A stretch of 53,241 nt of DNA from an uncultured Bacteroidia bacterium. Lineage in GTDB: Bacteria > Bacteroidota > Bacteroidia > Bacteroidales > UBA932. Below the pieces are notes generated by a model. That model had not been told where the DNA came from. It made no database searches and saw only the letters and a program-made list of their open reading frames with translations. Of the stretch, positions 28,625 through 38,489 are shown piece after piece (positions within the stretch are counted from its first letter, which is position 1; every line of letters begins with the position of its first letter). The translations under genes were made by a program, and so were the position numbers. Location: positions 1 to 53,241 of the forward strand of contig CACZWU010000004.1 of the NCBI GenBank assembly GCA_902784965.1, written 5' to 3'.

Positions 28625-28650
28625 GATGCCGGGTCAGGCCCGGCATGACG
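28625..28650. repeat. REP-like palindrome, copy 2
   Basis: The arms ATGCCGGG (28626-28633) and CCCGGCAT (28639-28646) surround the loop TCAGG and are followed by GACG. It repeats copy 1 in the same orientation, with compensating changes that keep the stem. Confidence 0.75.
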
Positions 28651-28654
28651 GAGA

Positions 28655-29233
28655 TTACGAATTTCCGGATTTGCGGGGAGCCTGGACCTTGCGGGCTGCA
28701 GGAGCAGCCTTGGTGGCAGCCTGGTTCGGCGACTTCTGGGAATTCGCCTTGCGGGAGACGCTCTTCTTGTTGGCCGGGTTGGTCGTAGCCTCGCCTTCCG
28801 TAGCGGCGGCCTTCTTGGCACCGCTGCGGCGGGTCGTCGTCTTCTTGGTTTCCTTTGCAGGAGCCTCTGCACCTTCGGCGAAGTCGACAAGCTGGATGAG
28901 GGCCATATCGGCGGCATCACCCTCACGGAAGCCCGTGCGGACAATGCGGGTGTATCCACCCGGACGATCGGCGATCTTCGGCGCGACAACGCGGAACAGC
29001 TCGCTCACGGCCTCTTTCTGTTTCAGATAGCTGAAAACGATACGGCGGGAGTGCGTGGTGTCTTCCTTCGATTTGGTGATGAGCGGCTCTACATAGATAC
29101 GCAGTGCTTTTGCCTTGGCCAGCGTGGTTTCGATCTGCTTGTGAAGAATCAGCGAAGAAGCCATGTTGGAAAGCATCGCCTTGCGGTGACCGCTCTGACG
29201 GCCCAAATGATTAATTGCCCTGTTATGCCTCAT
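28655..29233 (-). CDS. rplQ: Ribosomal protein L17 with long basic/Ala-rich tail
   Basis: This 192-residue large-subunit protein has a core (residues 1-120) starting [20 protein letters not shown] that matches L17. Residues from about 125 form a Lys/Ala/Pro/Thr-rich tail (for example [17 protein letters not shown]) absent from the 127-residue E. coli protein. Bacteroidota L17 is often extended. It is the last gene of the ribosomal block, 5 bp after rpoA, and is followed by the terminator at 28587. Confidence 0.96.
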   Translation of the reverse strand: MRHNRAINHLGRQSGHRKAMLSNMASSLILHKQIETTLAKAKALRIYVEPLITKSKEDTTHSRRIVFSYLKQKEAVSELFRVVAPKIADRPGGYTRIVRTGFREGDAADMALIQLVDFAEGAEAPAKETKKTTTRRSGAKKAAATEGEATTNPANKKSVSRKANSQKSPNQAATKAAPAARKVQAPRKSGNS

Positions 29234-29238
29234 AATCT

Positions 29239-30297
29239 TTATTCTGTTTCAGTGGTTTCTGTTTCTTTTTCATTGTCCGCACCGGCTTCCGCATCGGGGG
29301 TCGACTGTTTCGGCTCAATGCCATATTTGGTGACATCCATGCCGAAGCCCAGTTTCACCTTGTCGATGAGGACCTCGATCTCGTTCATGGACTTCTTGCC
29401 GAAGTTGCGGAACTTCATCAGCTCGCTGCGCTGGTGCGACACCAGGTCGGCGAAAGTGTCGATATTGGCCGCCTTCAAGCAATTGAGTGCACGGACGGAG
29501 AGATCCATATCGGAGAGCTTGCTCAGCAGGAGGTGACGCATGCGCAGTGCCTCCTCGTCCAGCTCCTTGCTATCGACCTCGACCGGGGTCTCGGGCGTAA
29601 TCTTCTCGTCGGAGAAGAGCATAAAGTGGTAGATCAGAATCTTGGCCGCTTCCTTGAGGGCCTCCTTCGGATGGATCGATCCGTCGGTGGTGATTTCAAG
29701 GTTGAGCTTGTCGTAGTCCGTCTTCTGCTCGACACGCCAGGGTTCGACCGTATACTTCACATTCTTGATCGGCGTGAAGATGGAGTCGATGGCGATGGTA
29801 TCGACGGGAGCGAGCTCGACTTTGTTCTCGTCGGCAGGGACATATCCCCGGCCTTTGCCGATCCGGATATCGATCTTAAGGTTCACGCTCGGTTCCATCG
29901 AGCAGATGTGAAGTTCGGGATTCAGGACCTTGAAGGAGGAGAGATGTTTGGAGATATCTTCAGCGGTGAATTCAGGCTTGCCGCTCACTTCGATGGTCGC
30001 CGTTTCGCTGTCGACGTCTTCGATCATCCGTTTGAAGCGAACCTGCTTGAGGTTGAGCACGATGTCGACGACGCTCTCGATGACGCCAGGGATGGTGTCG
30101 AACTCGTGGGCGACACCGTCGATGCGGATCGAAGTGATGGCGAAACCCTCCAGCGAGGAGAGCAGGATGCGACGCAGTGCGTTGCCGATGGTGATTCCGT
30201 AGCCCGGCTCAAGCGGCCGGAATTCGAAACGACCAAAGGTGTCGGTTGCATCGAGCATGATCACCTTGTCCGGTTTCTGGAATGCTAAAATGGCCAT
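29239..30297 (-). CDS. rpoA: RNA polymerase alpha subunit
   Basis: This 352-residue subunit has the N-terminal assembly domain with [20 protein letters not shown]-like sequence (here [20 protein letters not shown], near residue 25). The C-terminal DNA-binding domain follows (LDMSVRALNC-like, here [22 protein letters not shown] near 267). A short acidic tail ([13 protein letters not shown]) ends the protein. It lies between rpsD and rplQ, as in most bacteria. Confidence 0.98.
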   Translation of the reverse strand: MAILAFQKPDKVIMLDATDTFGRFEFRPLEPGYGITIGNALRRILLSSLEGFAITSIRIDGVAHEFDTIPGVIESVVDIVLNLKQVRFKRMIEDVDSETATIEVSGKPEFTAEDISKHLSSFKVLNPELHICSMEPSVNLKIDIRIGKGRGYVPADENKVELAPVDTIAIDSIFTPIKNVKYTVEPWRVEQKTDYDKLNLEITTDGSIHPKEALKEAAKILIYHFMLFSDEKITPETPVEVDSKELDEEALRMRHLLLSKLSDMDLSVRALNCLKAANIDTFADLVSHQRSELMKFRNFGKKSMNEIEVLIDKVKLGFGMDVTKYGIEPKQSTPDAEAGADNEKETETTETE

Positions 30298-30310
30298 TGT
30301 CTGTCAATTT

Positions 30311-30916
30311 TTACTTGGAGTACAACTCGACGATCAACTGTTCATTGATGGTTTCGGGAATCTCGCTCCGTTCGGGCAGGCTGGCGAACTTGCCGGCGCA
30401 TTTGGCAGCGTCCCATTCCAACCAGGGATACTTGCCGGCAGAGGTGTTGAGACTGTCCTGAATGACTTCCAGGCTCTTCGAGCGCTCGCGGACACCCACG
30501 ATGCTGCCGGTCTTGACGATGGTCGAAGGAATGTTGCAGACATAACCGTCGACGGTGATGTGGCAGTGGGTGACAAGCTGGCGGGCGGCGGCACGCGAAG
30601 GGGCGATGCCGAGGCGGTAAACCAGGTTGTCGAGGCGGGATTCGAGCAGCATGAGCAGGTTTTCACCCGTACGGCCCTTCATGCGGTTGGCTTTGCCGTA
30701 GAGGTTGCGGAACTGACGCTCGAGCACACCGTAGGTATATTTTACCTTCTGCTTCTCAGCAAGCTGGATACCATACTCGGAGGTCTTCTTGCGCTTCTTG
30801 GCCAGGCCGTGCTGTCCCGGAGGGTAGTTCTTCTTTTCAAAATACTTGTCAGGACCGTAGATCGGCTCACCGAACTTACGGGCTATCTTGGTTTTCGGAC
30901 CAGTGTATCTTGCCAT
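30311..30916 (-). CDS. rpsD: Ribosomal protein S4
   Basis: This 201-residue small-subunit assembly protein begins [19 protein letters not shown]. The S4 RNA-binding domain around residues 90-155 includes [20 protein letters not shown] and [13 protein letters not shown]. The N-terminal zinc-type cysteines of some S4 proteins are absent. It lies 13 bp before rpoA. In E. coli S4 represses the alpha operon by binding its mRNA; no such site is evident here. Confidence 0.98.
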   Translation of the reverse strand: MARYTGPKTKIARKFGEPIYGPDKYFEKKNYPPGQHGLAKKRKKTSEYGIQLAEKQKVKYTYGVLERQFRNLYGKANRMKGRTGENLLMLLESRLDNLVYRLGIAPSRAAARQLVTHCHITVDGYVCNIPSTIVKTGSIVGVRERSKSLEVIQDSLNTSAGKYPWLEWDAAKCAGKFASLPERSEIPETINEQLIVELYSK

Positions 30917-30936
30917 AATTACAAATCTTTTAAACG

Positions 30937-31326
30937 TTAGACTCTACGACGTCCCTTCGGGCGGCAACCATTGTGCGGAAGCGGCGTGACATCGATGATC
31001 TCGGTGACTTCGATACCGGCTCCGTGGAGGGTACGGATGGCGGACTCACGGCCGGCACCCGGGCCTTTGACATACGCTTTGATCTTGCGCAGACCGAGGT
31101 CGTAGGCGACCTTTGCGCAATCCTGGGCGGCGACCTGTGCGGCATACGGCGTGTTCTTCTTCGAACCGCGGAAGCCCATCTTGCCGGCGCTCGACCAGCT
31201 GATCACCTGACCCGTGCTGTTGGTCAGCGTGACGATGACGTTGTTGAAAGTAGACGAAATATGGGCTTGACCATAAGCGTCAACCTTGACAACCCTTTTC
31301 TTGCTTGTTGTAGTTTTCTTTGCCAT
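30937..31326 (-). CDS. rpsK: Ribosomal protein S11
   Basis: This 129-residue protein of the 30S platform has [20 protein letters not shown] near residue 21, [20 protein letters not shown] near 44 and the C-terminal [18 protein letters not shown]. It is standard in length and lies between rpsM (10 bp) and rpsD (20 bp). Confidence 0.98.
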   Translation of the reverse strand: MAKKTTTSKKRVVKVDAYGQAHISSTFNNVIVTLTNSTGQVISWSSAGKMGFRGSKKNTPYAAQVAAQDCAKVAYDLGLRKIKAYVKGPGAGRESAIRTLHGAGIEVTEIIDVTPLPHNGCRPKGRRRV

Positions 31327-31336
31327 AATCTAAACC

Positions 31337-31714
31337 TTATTTCGTTGCTTTCTTCTTGTTGGCCACAGTCTTCTTGCGGCCCTTGCGCGTACGGGCGTTG
31401 TTCTTGGTGCTCTGTCCGCGGACAGGCAGGCCGATACGGTGACGGATGCCGCGATAGCAGCCGATATCCATCAGTCGTTTGATGTTCAACTGAGTGGCGG
31501 AACGAAGTTCGCCCTCAATCTTGAATTCGTTGGCAATCATCGTACGGATTGCAGCAATCTGCTCGTCGTTCCAATCCTTGACCTTGATGTCGGGATTGAT
31601 GTCGAGCGTCTTGAGGATCTTCTCGGAAGAGCTGCGGCCGATACCGTAAATGTAGGTCAGGCCGATGACTCCACGCTTGTTGTTGGGTAAATCTACTCCG
31701 GCTATACGTGCCAT
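31337..31714 (-). CDS. rpsM: Ribosomal protein S13
   Basis: This 125-residue protein of the 30S head starts [20 protein letters not shown]. It contains [14 protein letters not shown] and the C-terminal [22 protein letters not shown], which contacts the P-site tRNA and 23S rRNA bridge. The length is standard. It follows rpmJ by 35 bp. Confidence 0.98.
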   Translation of the reverse strand: MARIAGVDLPNNKRGVIGLTYIYGIGRSSSEKILKTLDINPDIKVKDWNDEQIAAIRTMIANEFKIEGELRSATQLNIKRLMDIGCYRGIRHRIGLPVRGQSTKNNARTRKGRKKTVANKKKATK

Positions 31715-31749
31715 AATCTATTTTTACTTTATTTGTTTACAAATTAAGA

Positions 31750-31866
31750 TTATCCCTGGCGCATCTTGAATTTCGGATTCTTCTTGCAGATGACATACAA
31801 GCGGCCTTTGCGCTTTACGATCTTGCAATCCTCACTACGCTTCTTAATGGATGTCTTGACTTTCAT
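31750..31866 (-). CDS. rpmJ: Ribosomal protein L36, lacking part of the zinc ligand set
   Basis: This 38-residue protein was found by translating the gap between rpsM and infA. It starts [20 protein letters not shown] and ends NPKFKMRQG with a TAA stop. Zinc-binding L36 has CxxC, a later Cys and a His. Here only Cys14 and Cys27 remain, with Ser11 and Phe replacing the first Cys and the His, so zinc is probably not bound. Its place between infA (12 bp) and rpsM (35 bp) is canonical. Confidence 0.93.
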   Translation of the reverse strand: MKVKTSIKKRSEDCKIVKRKGRLYVICKKNPKFKMRQG

Positions 31867-31878
31867 TGTTGTAAGTTT

Positions 31879-32097
31879 TTATTTGTATCTGAAAGATATT
31901 CTTCCTTTTGTCAAATCATACGGGGACATTTCGACTCTCACCTTGTCGCCCGGGAGGATGCGGATGTAGTGCATGCGCATCTTGCCCGAGATGTGGGCGA
32001 TGATCACGTGACCGTTGTCCAGTTCGACGCGGAACATCGCGTTCGACAGGGCTTCGATGATGGTACCTTCTTTTTCTATTGCAGACTGTTTCGGCAT
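31879..32097 (-). CDS. infA: Translation initiation factor IF-1
   Basis: This 72-residue single S1/OB-fold protein starts [20 protein letters not shown]. It has [20 protein letters not shown] and the end [15 protein letters not shown], matching IF-1 along its whole length. It binds the 30S A site during initiation. It sits between map (24 bp) and rpmJ (12 bp), the usual Bacteroidota position. Confidence 0.98.
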   Translation of the reverse strand: MPKQSAIEKEGTIIEALSNAMFRVELDNGHVIIAHISGKMRMHYIRILPGDKVRVEMSPYDLTKGRISFRYK

Positions 32098-32121
32098 AAA
32101 ATGAACTCGTAGGGTTTAACG

Positions 32122-32886
32122 TTACTTTTTTTCAATAAATTCAAAAGTTGTCAGCACTTCAGGCTGTCCGTGGCGGACGACGACCGTCTTCTCGAAGTGA
32201 GCAGACTTGGCGCCGTCGGCCGTATGCACAGCCCATCCGTTGTCGTCGAGATAGACCTCCTTGCGGCCGGCGTTGATCATCGGCTCGATGCAGATGACCA
32301 TTCCTTCGCGGAGTTTCACACCGTGACCGCGGCGTCCGTAGTTGGGGACCTCCGGGCTCTCATGCATGTCGCGACCGAGTCCGTGGCCGACCAGCTCCCT
32401 GACGACGGAAAATCCGAGACCTTCGCAATACGACTGGACCGCTTCTCCGATGTCGCCCGTGCGACCTCCCGCCACAGCCTGCGCGATGCCCAGTTCCAGC
32501 GATTGCCGGGTGGCATCGAGCAGCTGCTGTGTGCGGGCGTCCACCTTCCCGACCGGGAACGTATAGGCGGAGTCACCGTAGAAGCCCCCGTACACCGTTC
32601 CGCAGTCGACCGACACGATGTCGCCTTCCTTCAGCTTGTAAGCGGAAGGGAAGCCGTGCACCACAATGTCGTTGACCGAGATGCAGAGCGTGGCAGGGAA
32701 GCCGTCGTATCCGAGGAAACCGGGCACTGCTCCGAGGGAACGGATGAACTTCTCGGCAATCACGTCGAGCTCCTTGGTCGTGATACCCGGCTCGATGTGG
32801 CGGCCGACCTCTGCCAGTGTCTTCGACACCATCAGGGCGTTCTCGCGCAGCAGGTCGATTTCTTGTTCGGATTTGAGTCTGATCAT
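32122..32886 (-). CDS. map: Methionine aminopeptidase, type I
   Basis: This 254-residue enzyme removes the initiator Met from nascent proteins. The metal ligands lie in VDCGTVYGGFYGDSAYTF (two Asp), GHGLGRDMHESPEVPNYG (His) and MVICIEPMIN (Glu), with a last Glu near the end. The length fits the type I bacterial form. Just upstream, at 32901-32908, the minus strand reads TAACTTTG. This matches the -7 box and could be an internal promoter for map-infA-rpmJ, although no -33 TTTG is seen. Confidence 0.97.
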   Translation of the reverse strand: MIRLKSEQEIDLLRENALMVSKTLAEVGRHIEPGITTKELDVIAEKFIRSLGAVPGFLGYDGFPATLCISVNDIVVHGFPSAYKLKEGDIVSVDCGTVYGGFYGDSAYTFPVGKVDARTQQLLDATRQSLELGIAQAVAGGRTGDIGEAVQSYCEGLGFSVVRELVGHGLGRDMHESPEVPNYGRRGHGVKLREGMVICIEPMINAGRKEVYLDDNGWAVHTADGAKSAHFEKTVVVRHGQPEVLTTFEFIEKK

Positions 32887-32918
32887 GTGAAAGAATCTAT
32901 CAAAGTTACATACACTCG

Positions 32919-34244
32919 TTACATCCCTGAACGGCCTTTGAGACGTCCCGTCTTCATCAGACCGTCGTAGTGACGCATGAGCAGGTGATTCTCAATCTGC
33001 TGGAGGGTATCCAGGATCACACCCACGAGGATCAGCAGCGAAGTGCCGCCATAGAAGGGAGCGAACTGGGAGTTGACGCCGAGCATCCGCGCGAAAGCGG
33101 GGAGGATGGCGACAAAGGCCAGCATGATGGAACCGGGAAGCGTAATGCGCGACATGATGGTATCGATGTACTCGGCCGTCTTCTTGCCAGGCTTGCAGCC
33201 CGGGATGAAGCCGCCGTTCTTCTTCATTTCCTCAGCCATGTTGGTCGGGTTCACCGTAATAGCGGTGTAGAAATACGTGAACAGGATCACCATGATGAAG
33301 TAGACGAAGTTGTACCAGAAACCGTTGGTGTTGCCCATTACTGCAGCAAGACCTTTCGTTGCGTTGAATCCCTGGAAGATGAGCGGGAAGAGCATCAGTG
33401 CCTGGGCGAAGATGATCGGCATCACACCTGCCGCATTCAGCTTCAACGGGATGTACTGACGGACACCGCCATACTGTTTGTTACCAACGATACGCTTGGC
33501 GTACTGCACGGGAATCTTGCGCACCGCCTGGACAAGCGCGATGGTACCGACAAACACCAGGAAGAGGATCACCAGTTCGATGACAAGCACGAGCATGCCA
33601 CCCAGGCTGGTCGTCCATTTCTCGGAGATTTCGATCCACAGGGCCTGCGGAAGACGGGCGATGATGCCGATCATGATGATTATGGAAATACCATTACCAA
33701 TGCCGCGGTCTGTAATTCTTTCACCCAACCACATGACGAACATCGTACCTCCGATCAGGATGATCGTGGCAAAGACACCGTACCACCAGCCGTTCATCGT
33801 GGTGACGAACGCCTCGGCAGGAAGGGTCGAACGCAGGGAGGCCACGTAGGCCGGGCCCTGGATGGCCAGGATCAAGATCGTGAGATAGCGCGTATATTGA
33901 TTCATCTTGCGACGTCCGCTCTCACCTTCGCGCTGGAGGCGCTGGAAGGACGGGAGGAAGACGCCCAGGAGCTGGATCACGATGGATGCGGAGATATAAG
34001 GCATCACACCCAAAGCGAAGATCGATGCGTTACCGAACGCACCGCCGGAGAACATGTTCAGGAGTCCGACCAGGCCTTCCGAAGTCTTCTGCTGCAGAGC
34101 TGCGATCTGCGTGGCATCGATGCCAGGGAGCACAACGTAGCTTCCGAGACGGTAGACAACAATCAGCAAGAACGTATAGATCAACCGTTTCCGGAGATCT
34201 TCGATCTTGAACATGTTGGCTATGGTTTGAAAAAACTTTTTCAT
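32919..34244 (-). CDS. secY: Protein translocase subunit SecY
   Basis: This 441-residue pore subunit of the Sec translocon has ten transmembrane segments. The N-terminal LRKRLIYTFLLIVVYRLGSY and LLNMFSGGAFGNASIFALGV (plug region) are typical. The cytoplasmic loop MAEEMKKNGGFIPGCKPGKK and the C-terminal IGLMKTGRLKGR-like end (here YDGLMKTGRLKGRSGM) are also conserved. It is encoded between rplO (15 bp) and map (32 bp), as in other spc operons. Confidence 0.98.
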   Translation of the reverse strand: MKKFFQTIANMFKIEDLRKRLIYTFLLIVVYRLGSYVVLPGIDATQIAALQQKTSEGLVGLLNMFSGGAFGNASIFALGVMPYISASIVIQLLGVFLPSFQRLQREGESGRRKMNQYTRYLTILILAIQGPAYVASLRSTLPAEAFVTTMNGWWYGVFATIILIGGTMFVMWLGERITDRGIGNGISIIIMIGIIARLPQALWIEISEKWTTSLGGMLVLVIELVILFLVFVGTIALVQAVRKIPVQYAKRIVGNKQYGGVRQYIPLKLNAAGVMPIIFAQALMLFPLIFQGFNATKGLAAVMGNTNGFWYNFVYFIMVILFTYFYTAITVNPTNMAEEMKKNGGFIPGCKPGKKTAEYIDTIMSRITLPGSIMLAFVAILPAFARMLGVNSQFAPFYGGTSLLILVGVILDTLQQIENHLLMRHYDGLMKTGRLKGRSGM

Positions 34245-34259
34245 TGGGCTCTCCGGGGA

Positions 34260-34706
34260 TTAGAGTTTGGTGACGGTTCCGCCTTTTTCTTCGATCTTCT
34301 TGACGGCCGTTGCCGAGAATGCGTCGGCGGTCACGTCGAGTTTGGCAGTCAGTTCGCCGTTGCCCAGGACCTTGACCAGGTCGCCCTTGGAGGCGAAGCC
34401 GGCGCCGATCATCACGTCGACGTCGATGGCGTTCACACCATAGCGCTCGCTGATGGTCTGAAGGGCCGAGAGATTGACGGCCTTGTATTCAATTCTGTTG
34501 TGGTTCTTGAAACCGAACTTCGGAAGGCGGCGCTGGATAGGCATCTGACCACCTTCGAAACCGATCTTGCGGGAATAGCCGGAACGGGACTTGGCACCGT
34601 TGCTACCACGACCGGCGGTCTTGCCCAGACCCGAACCCGGGCCGCGGCCGACGCGCTTCTCCGATTTCACAGAACCTTTTGCAGGTGTAAGATTATGCAG
34701 TTTCAT
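34260..34706 (-). CDS. rplO: Ribosomal protein L15
   Basis: This 148-residue protein starts [20 protein letters not shown]. It has the Gly-rich loop [20 protein letters not shown] and [20 protein letters not shown], diagnostic of L15. It binds early in 50S assembly. It lies directly upstream of secY, 15 bp away. Confidence 0.98.
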
Positions 34707-34718
34707 CTGTTGTTCCTC

Positions 34719-34904
34719 CTATTCGTTGACGGGTTCGACGGTGATCATGTGGGCCACGCGCTCGATCATACCTTCGGTGACCGGAGTCAGTTCCACGATG
34801 ACACTCTGGTGCATCCGGTGGATGCCCAGCGAAGTGAGGTTAGCGATCTGGCGCTTGGTAGCGCCGCTCTTGCTCTTGATTTGGGTAAGTTTGACCTTTG
34901 CCAT
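34719..34904 (-). CDS. rpmD: Ribosomal protein L30
   Basis: This 61-residue protein starts [20 protein letters not shown]. It shows the L30 pattern [19 protein letters not shown] followed by [13 protein letters not shown]. It lies between rpsE (14 bp) and rplO (12 bp). Confidence 0.96.
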
Positions 34905-34918
34905 TGCTTCACTCCTCC

Positions 34919-35437
34919 TTAACCGTTAAATACTCTGTTCATGGGAATGCCGCGAAGACCGGCCACGGTGTAGGCGTCACGCATCTCGGTCAGAGCGGTG
35001 ACCGTTGCCTTCACCAGGTTGTGGGGGTTCGAACTTCCCTTGCTCTTTGCCAGCACGTCGTGGATGCCCACCGACTCGAAGACGGCACGCATAGCACCAC
35101 CGGCCTTCACACCGGTACCGGGTGCTGCAGGTTTCATGAACACGCGGGCGCCGCCGAACTTGGCCGACTGCTCGTGCGGAATGGTCTGCTTGCTGAGCGG
35201 GATGCGGACGAGGTTCTTCTTCGCATCTTCAATACCCTTGGAGATGGCGGTAGTGACTTCGTTTGCCTTTCCAAGGCCGTAGCCCACGACGCCGTTTTCG
35301 TCGCCGACGACCACGATGGCAGCAAAGCTGAAGTGACGGCCACCTTTGGTGACTTTGGTGACTCGCTGGACAGCCACGAGGCGGTCCTTGAGCTCCAGGT
35401 CCGTAGTCTTTACTTTCTTAACATTGATATCTGCCAT
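34919..35437 (-). CDS. rpsE: Ribosomal protein S5
   Basis: This 172-residue protein is involved in decoding accuracy. The N-terminal [20 protein letters not shown] and [21 protein letters not shown] form the S5 RNA-binding domain. The second half includes [20 protein letters not shown] and [16 protein letters not shown]. The length is typical. It lies 5 bp after rplR. Confidence 0.98.
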
Positions 35438-35442
35438 AGCGC

Positions 35443-35805
35443 TTAGAATTTAAGGCCACCCTCACGGGCAGCATCTGCCAAACTTTTAACTCTTCCGTGA
35501 TAGAGGTAACCTCCGCGGTCGAATGCGACGGTGGAGATTCCCTTCTCGAGGGCGCGCTCTGCGATCGCCTTGCCGACGATGGCTGCTGCCTCGACACCCG
35601 TCTTGCCCTTGCAGGACGCGACGAGCGCCTTGTCGTTGGACGAAGCCGACGCCAGGGTCACACCCTTGGTGTCGTCCACGACCTGGACGTAGATCTGCTT
35701 ATTGCTTCTGTACACCACCATACGGGGCCGCTCGGCGGTACCGTTGACGATCTTGCGGATCCGGTGATGGATTCTCTGTCTTCTTTCTGTTTTAGTCAAT
35801 GCCAT
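35443..35805 (-). CDS. rplR: Ribosomal protein L18
   Basis: This 120-residue 5S rRNA-binding protein starts [20 protein letters not shown]. It has [20 protein letters not shown] and ends [20 protein letters not shown], the standard L18 finish. It lies between rplF (14 bp) and rpsE (5 bp). Confidence 0.98.
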   Translation of the reverse strand: MALTKTERRQRIHHRIRKIVNGTAERPRMVVYRSNKQIYVQVVDDTKGVTLASASSNDKALVASCKGKTGVEAAAIVGKAIAERALEKGISTVAFDRGGYLYHGRVKSLADAAREGGLKF

Positions 35806-35819
35806 AACTTGATCTCCTA

Positions 35820-36380
35820 TTATTTAGCAGAAGCGCTCTTGCCGGCCTTGCGACGGAGCTGTTCGCCGACGAACTTGATACCCTTGCCCTTGTACGGCTC
35901 AGGCTTGCGCAGCGAGCGGACCTTCGCGGCCACCATACCGAGCAGCTGCTTGTCAGCGCTCTTCAAAACCAACACGGGGTTCTGACCCTTCTTGACAGGT
36001 TCGGCCTCGGCCTTCACCTCTTTGGGAAGCTGGAACTGGATGTCGTGGGAATAACCCAGGCTGAAGATCACGATCTGGCCGTTGACCTCCACGCGATAAC
36101 CGACACCGACGAGCTCCTGTTTGACAGTATAACCTTCAGAGACACCCACCACCATATTGTGGATCAGGGCACGATAGAGGCCGTGCATGGAGCGGTGGCG
36201 AGGCTGGTCCGTAGGACGCTTGACAGTAAGAACACCGCCATCAACGGAGACTTCGATGTCCGGATCAATCTTCTGGGACAGTTCTCCGAGCGGGCCTTTC
36301 ACCGTGACGACATGGTCGTCGCTGACTTTCACAGCAACGCCAGAGGGCAGGTTTACAGGTAATTTACCGATTCTTGACAT
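35820..36380 (-). CDS. rplF: Ribosomal protein L6
   Basis: This 186-residue protein starts [20 protein letters not shown]. It has the two L6 repeats, with the motif [20 protein letters not shown] in the first and the C-terminal signature [20 protein letters not shown]. It sits near the factor-binding site of the 50S subunit. It follows rpsH by 22 bp. Confidence 0.98.
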   Translation of the reverse strand: MSRIGKLPVNLPSGVAVKVSDDHVVTVKGPLGELSQKIDPDIEVSVDGGVLTVKRPTDQPRHRSMHGLYRALIHNMVVGVSEGYTVKQELVGVGYRVEVNGQIVIFSLGYSHDIQFQLPKEVKAEAEPVKKGQNPVLVLKSADKQLLGMVAAKVRSLRKPEPYKGKGIKFVGEQLRRKAGKSASAK

Positions 36381-36402
36381 TATCGTTCAATTTTAATTGT
36401 TA

Positions 36403-36798
36403 CTAATAAACGTAGCAAAGCACTTCACCGCCGACATTGAGCGTCTTGGCCTCCTTGTCGGTGATAATACCTTTGGATGTAGAGAGGATGGCGATTCCCA
36501 GACCGTTGAGCACGCGGGGCATGTTCTCCACGTCGGTGTAGGTACGCAGACCCGGGGAGCTGACGCGAATGAGTTTCTTGACAGCCGCCTTCTTGGTCTC
36601 CGGATGGTACTTGAGCGCCATCTTGATGGTGTTGCAGGGCTTGCCCTCAACCACCTTCCAGGCCAGGATGTACCCCTTCTCGTGGAGAATGCGGGTGATC
36701 TCGACCTTCATTTTCGATGCCGGAACCTCGACGGTCTTGTGGCCGGCGAGATAGGCATTCCTGACTCGAGTCAGGTAATCTGCAATTGGATCAGTCAT
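36403..36798 (-). CDS. rpsH: Ribosomal protein S8
   Basis: This 131-residue protein starts MTDPIADYLTRVRNAYLAGH. The end IAILSTSKGIITDKEAKTLN with GGEVLCYVY is characteristic. S8 binds 16S helix 21 and in E. coli represses the spc operon. It is preceded by an unusually long 97-bp gap that holds a small inverted repeat (36823-36855). Confidence 0.98.
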   Translation of the reverse strand: MTDPIADYLTRVRNAYLAGHKTVEVPASKMKVEITRILHEKGYILAWKVVEGKPCNTIKMALKYHPETKKAAVKKLIRVSSPGLRTYTDVENMPRVLNGLGIAILSTSKGIITDKEAKTLNVGGEVLCYVY

Positions 36799-36822
36799 TT
36801 CTTTTCTTTTTTAATGAATCCC

Positions 36823-36855
36823 GGCGTCACTCGGAAAAAGCCTTGGCGCGACGCC
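36823..36855. repeat. Small inverted repeat between rpsN and rpsH
   Basis: GGCGTC (36823-36828) and GACGCC (36850-36855) could pair around a 21-base loop in the mRNA just upstream of the S8 gene. The gap (36799-36895) is the longest inside the ribosomal block. A regulatory role is only a guess. Confidence 0.4.
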
Positions 36856-36895
36856 CGATATCCAATGTGTTATTATTAATTAAGTGAATGAATTT

Positions 36896-37165
36896 CTACC
36901 AGCTAGCCTTCTTCACGCCCGGGAGCAGGCCCTTGGAGGCCATTTCGCGGAACTGGATGCGACTGATGCCGAAGAAACGCATGTACCCTTTCGGACGACC
37001 GGTGATCGAGCAGCGGTTGTGCTGGCGGCACGGGGAGCTGTTCTTCGGGAGCTTGTCGAGAGCGGCCCAGTCGCCGGCTTCCTTCAAGGCTTTGCGCTTC
37101 TCAGCGTATTTGGCGCACATCTTCGCACGTTTGACTTCACGTGCCTTCATCGATTCTTTTGCCAT
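36896..37165 (-). CDS. rpsN: Ribosomal protein S14 (zinc-independent form)
   Basis: This 89-residue protein starts [20 protein letters not shown]. The C-terminal half [20 protein letters not shown] and [20 protein letters not shown] is conserved. The length of 89 and the missing CxxC pairs mark it as the long zinc-free type. It lies between rplE (10 bp) and rpsH (97 bp). Confidence 0.97.
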   Translation of the reverse strand: MAKESMKAREVKRAKMCAKYAEKRKALKEAGDWAALDKLPKNSSPCRQHNRCSITGRPKGYMRFFGISRIQFREMASKGLLPGVKKASW

Positions 37166-37175
37166 ACCTATACTA

Positions 37176-37790
37176 TTAGTTGTTGTGTTTGATATTCTTG
37201 AAAGGTATACCGAATTCGCGGAGAAGTGCGAAGGCCTCTTCGTCCTTGTTCGCGGTGGTGACGAAGGTGATCTCCATACCCATCACTTTCGTGATCTTGT
37301 CGATGTCGATCTCCGGGAAGATGATCTGCTCTTTCACGCCGAGGGTGTAGTTGCCACGGCCGTCGAAGTTCTCGCTCACGCCCTTGAAGTCGCGGATACG
37401 CGGCAGGGACACGGCGATCAGACGCTCGAGGAACTCATACATACGGACGCCGCGGAGGGTGACTTTCACGCCGATGGGCATGCCCTTGCGGAGCTTGAAG
37501 TTGGAAATATCCTTGCGGGAGACGGTCTGCACGGCTTTCTGGCCGGTGATGGTGGTAAGCTCCTGCTGAGCGACCTCCACCAGCTTCTTGTCCTGCGTGG
37601 CGCTGCCGATACCCTGGTTGACGGTGATCTTGGTGAGCTTGGGCACCTGCATCACGGTGGAGTACTTGAACTCCTTCATCAATTTGTCGACAATCTCTTC
37701 CTTATACTTCTTCTGAAGGGAAGGGACGTAACCGATCTGGGCCATGGAGGGACCCTGCGGTACTGCTGCTGCTTTTTCTTTCTTTGCCAT
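37176..37790 (-). CDS. rplE: Ribosomal protein L5 with N-terminal extension
   Basis: This 204-residue 5S rRNA-binding protein is about 20 residues longer than usual, with [20 protein letters not shown] before the core [20 protein letters not shown]. Core motifs [18 protein letters not shown] and the end [20 protein letters not shown] are typical. The start is supported by TAATG coupling, because the rplX stop and this ATG share a base. A second Met at residue 16 (37745) is less likely for that reason. Confidence 0.96.
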   Translation of the reverse strand: MAKKEKAAAVPQGPSMAQIGYVPSLQKKYKEEIVDKLMKEFKYSTVMQVPKLTKITVNQGIGSATQDKKLVEVAQQELTTITGQKAVQTVSRKDISNFKLRKGMPIGVKVTLRGVRMYEFLERLIAVSLPRIRDFKGVSENFDGRGNYTLGVKEQIIFPEIDIDKITKVMGMEITFVTTANKDEEAFALLREFGIPFKNIKHNN

Positions 37791-38110
37791 TACTTGATCT
37801 CCTCACCAGATTTTTTAGCATAACGGACGAGCTTGCCCTTGTCGTTCAGGCGACGGCCGATCTTGGTGGCGCCACCCTTCACAGGGTCGACGACCTGAAG
37901 ATTCGACACGTGGACGCCGGCTTCCTGCTTGACAATACCGCCCTGCGGGTTCTTGGAATTGGGTTTGGTGTGCTTGCTGACCATGTTGACTCCTTCAACG
38001 ATGGCGCGATTCTTCTCGGTGAGCACGGCGAGGACCTTACCGGTTTTACCCTTGTCGTTGCCTGCGTTCACGTAGACCATATCGCCTTTCTTGATATGCA
38101 GTTTTGCCAT
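37790..38110 (-). CDS. rplX: Ribosomal protein L24
   Basis: This 106-residue assembly initiator of the 50S subunit starts [20 protein letters not shown]. It has the KOW-type motif [20 protein letters not shown] and [20 protein letters not shown]. The stop codon overlaps the rplE start by one base. Confidence 0.98.
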   Translation of the reverse strand: MAKLHIKKGDMVYVNAGNDKGKTGKVLAVLTEKNRAIVEGVNMVSKHTKPNSKNPQGGIVKQEAGVHVSNLQVVDPVKGGATKIGRRLNDKGKLVRYAKKSGEEIK

Positions 38111-38122
38111 GGTTGTACCTCC

Positions 38123-38488
38123 TTATAATACCTCAGGGGCCAGTGAAACGATTTTCATATAGTTTTCGCGGAGCTCGCGGGCCACGGGGCCGAAGATACG
38201 GGTACCGACGACCTCGTCCTGCTTGGTCAGCAGCACGCAAGCGTTGTCGTCGAAACGGATATAGGAACCGTCGGGACGGCGGATTTCCTTCTTGGTACGG
38301 ACGACGACCGCATTGGAAACAGAGCCCTTCTTGGCGTTGCCGCCCGGGATGGCGCTCTTGACGGCGACGACGATCTTGTCGCCGACAGTGGCATAGCGAT
38401 GGCGGGTACCACCGAGGACGCGGATGCAGAGCACTTCCTTCGCACCCGAGTTGTCAGCCACCAACAAACGTGATTCTTGCTGTATCAT
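38123..38488 (-). CDS. rplN: Ribosomal protein L14
   Basis: This 121-residue protein starts [20 protein letters not shown]. It contains [20 protein letters not shown] and [20 protein letters not shown], with [11 protein letters not shown] near the end. It forms an inter-subunit bridge. It lies 1 bp after rpsQ. Confidence 0.98.
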   Translation of the reverse strand: MIQQESRLLVADNSGAKEVLCIRVLGGTRHRYATVGDKIVVAVKSAIPGGNAKKGSVSNAVVVRTKKEIRRPDGSYIRFDDNACVLLTKQDEVVGTRIFGPVARELRENYMKIVSLAPEVL

Positions 38489-38489
38489 T

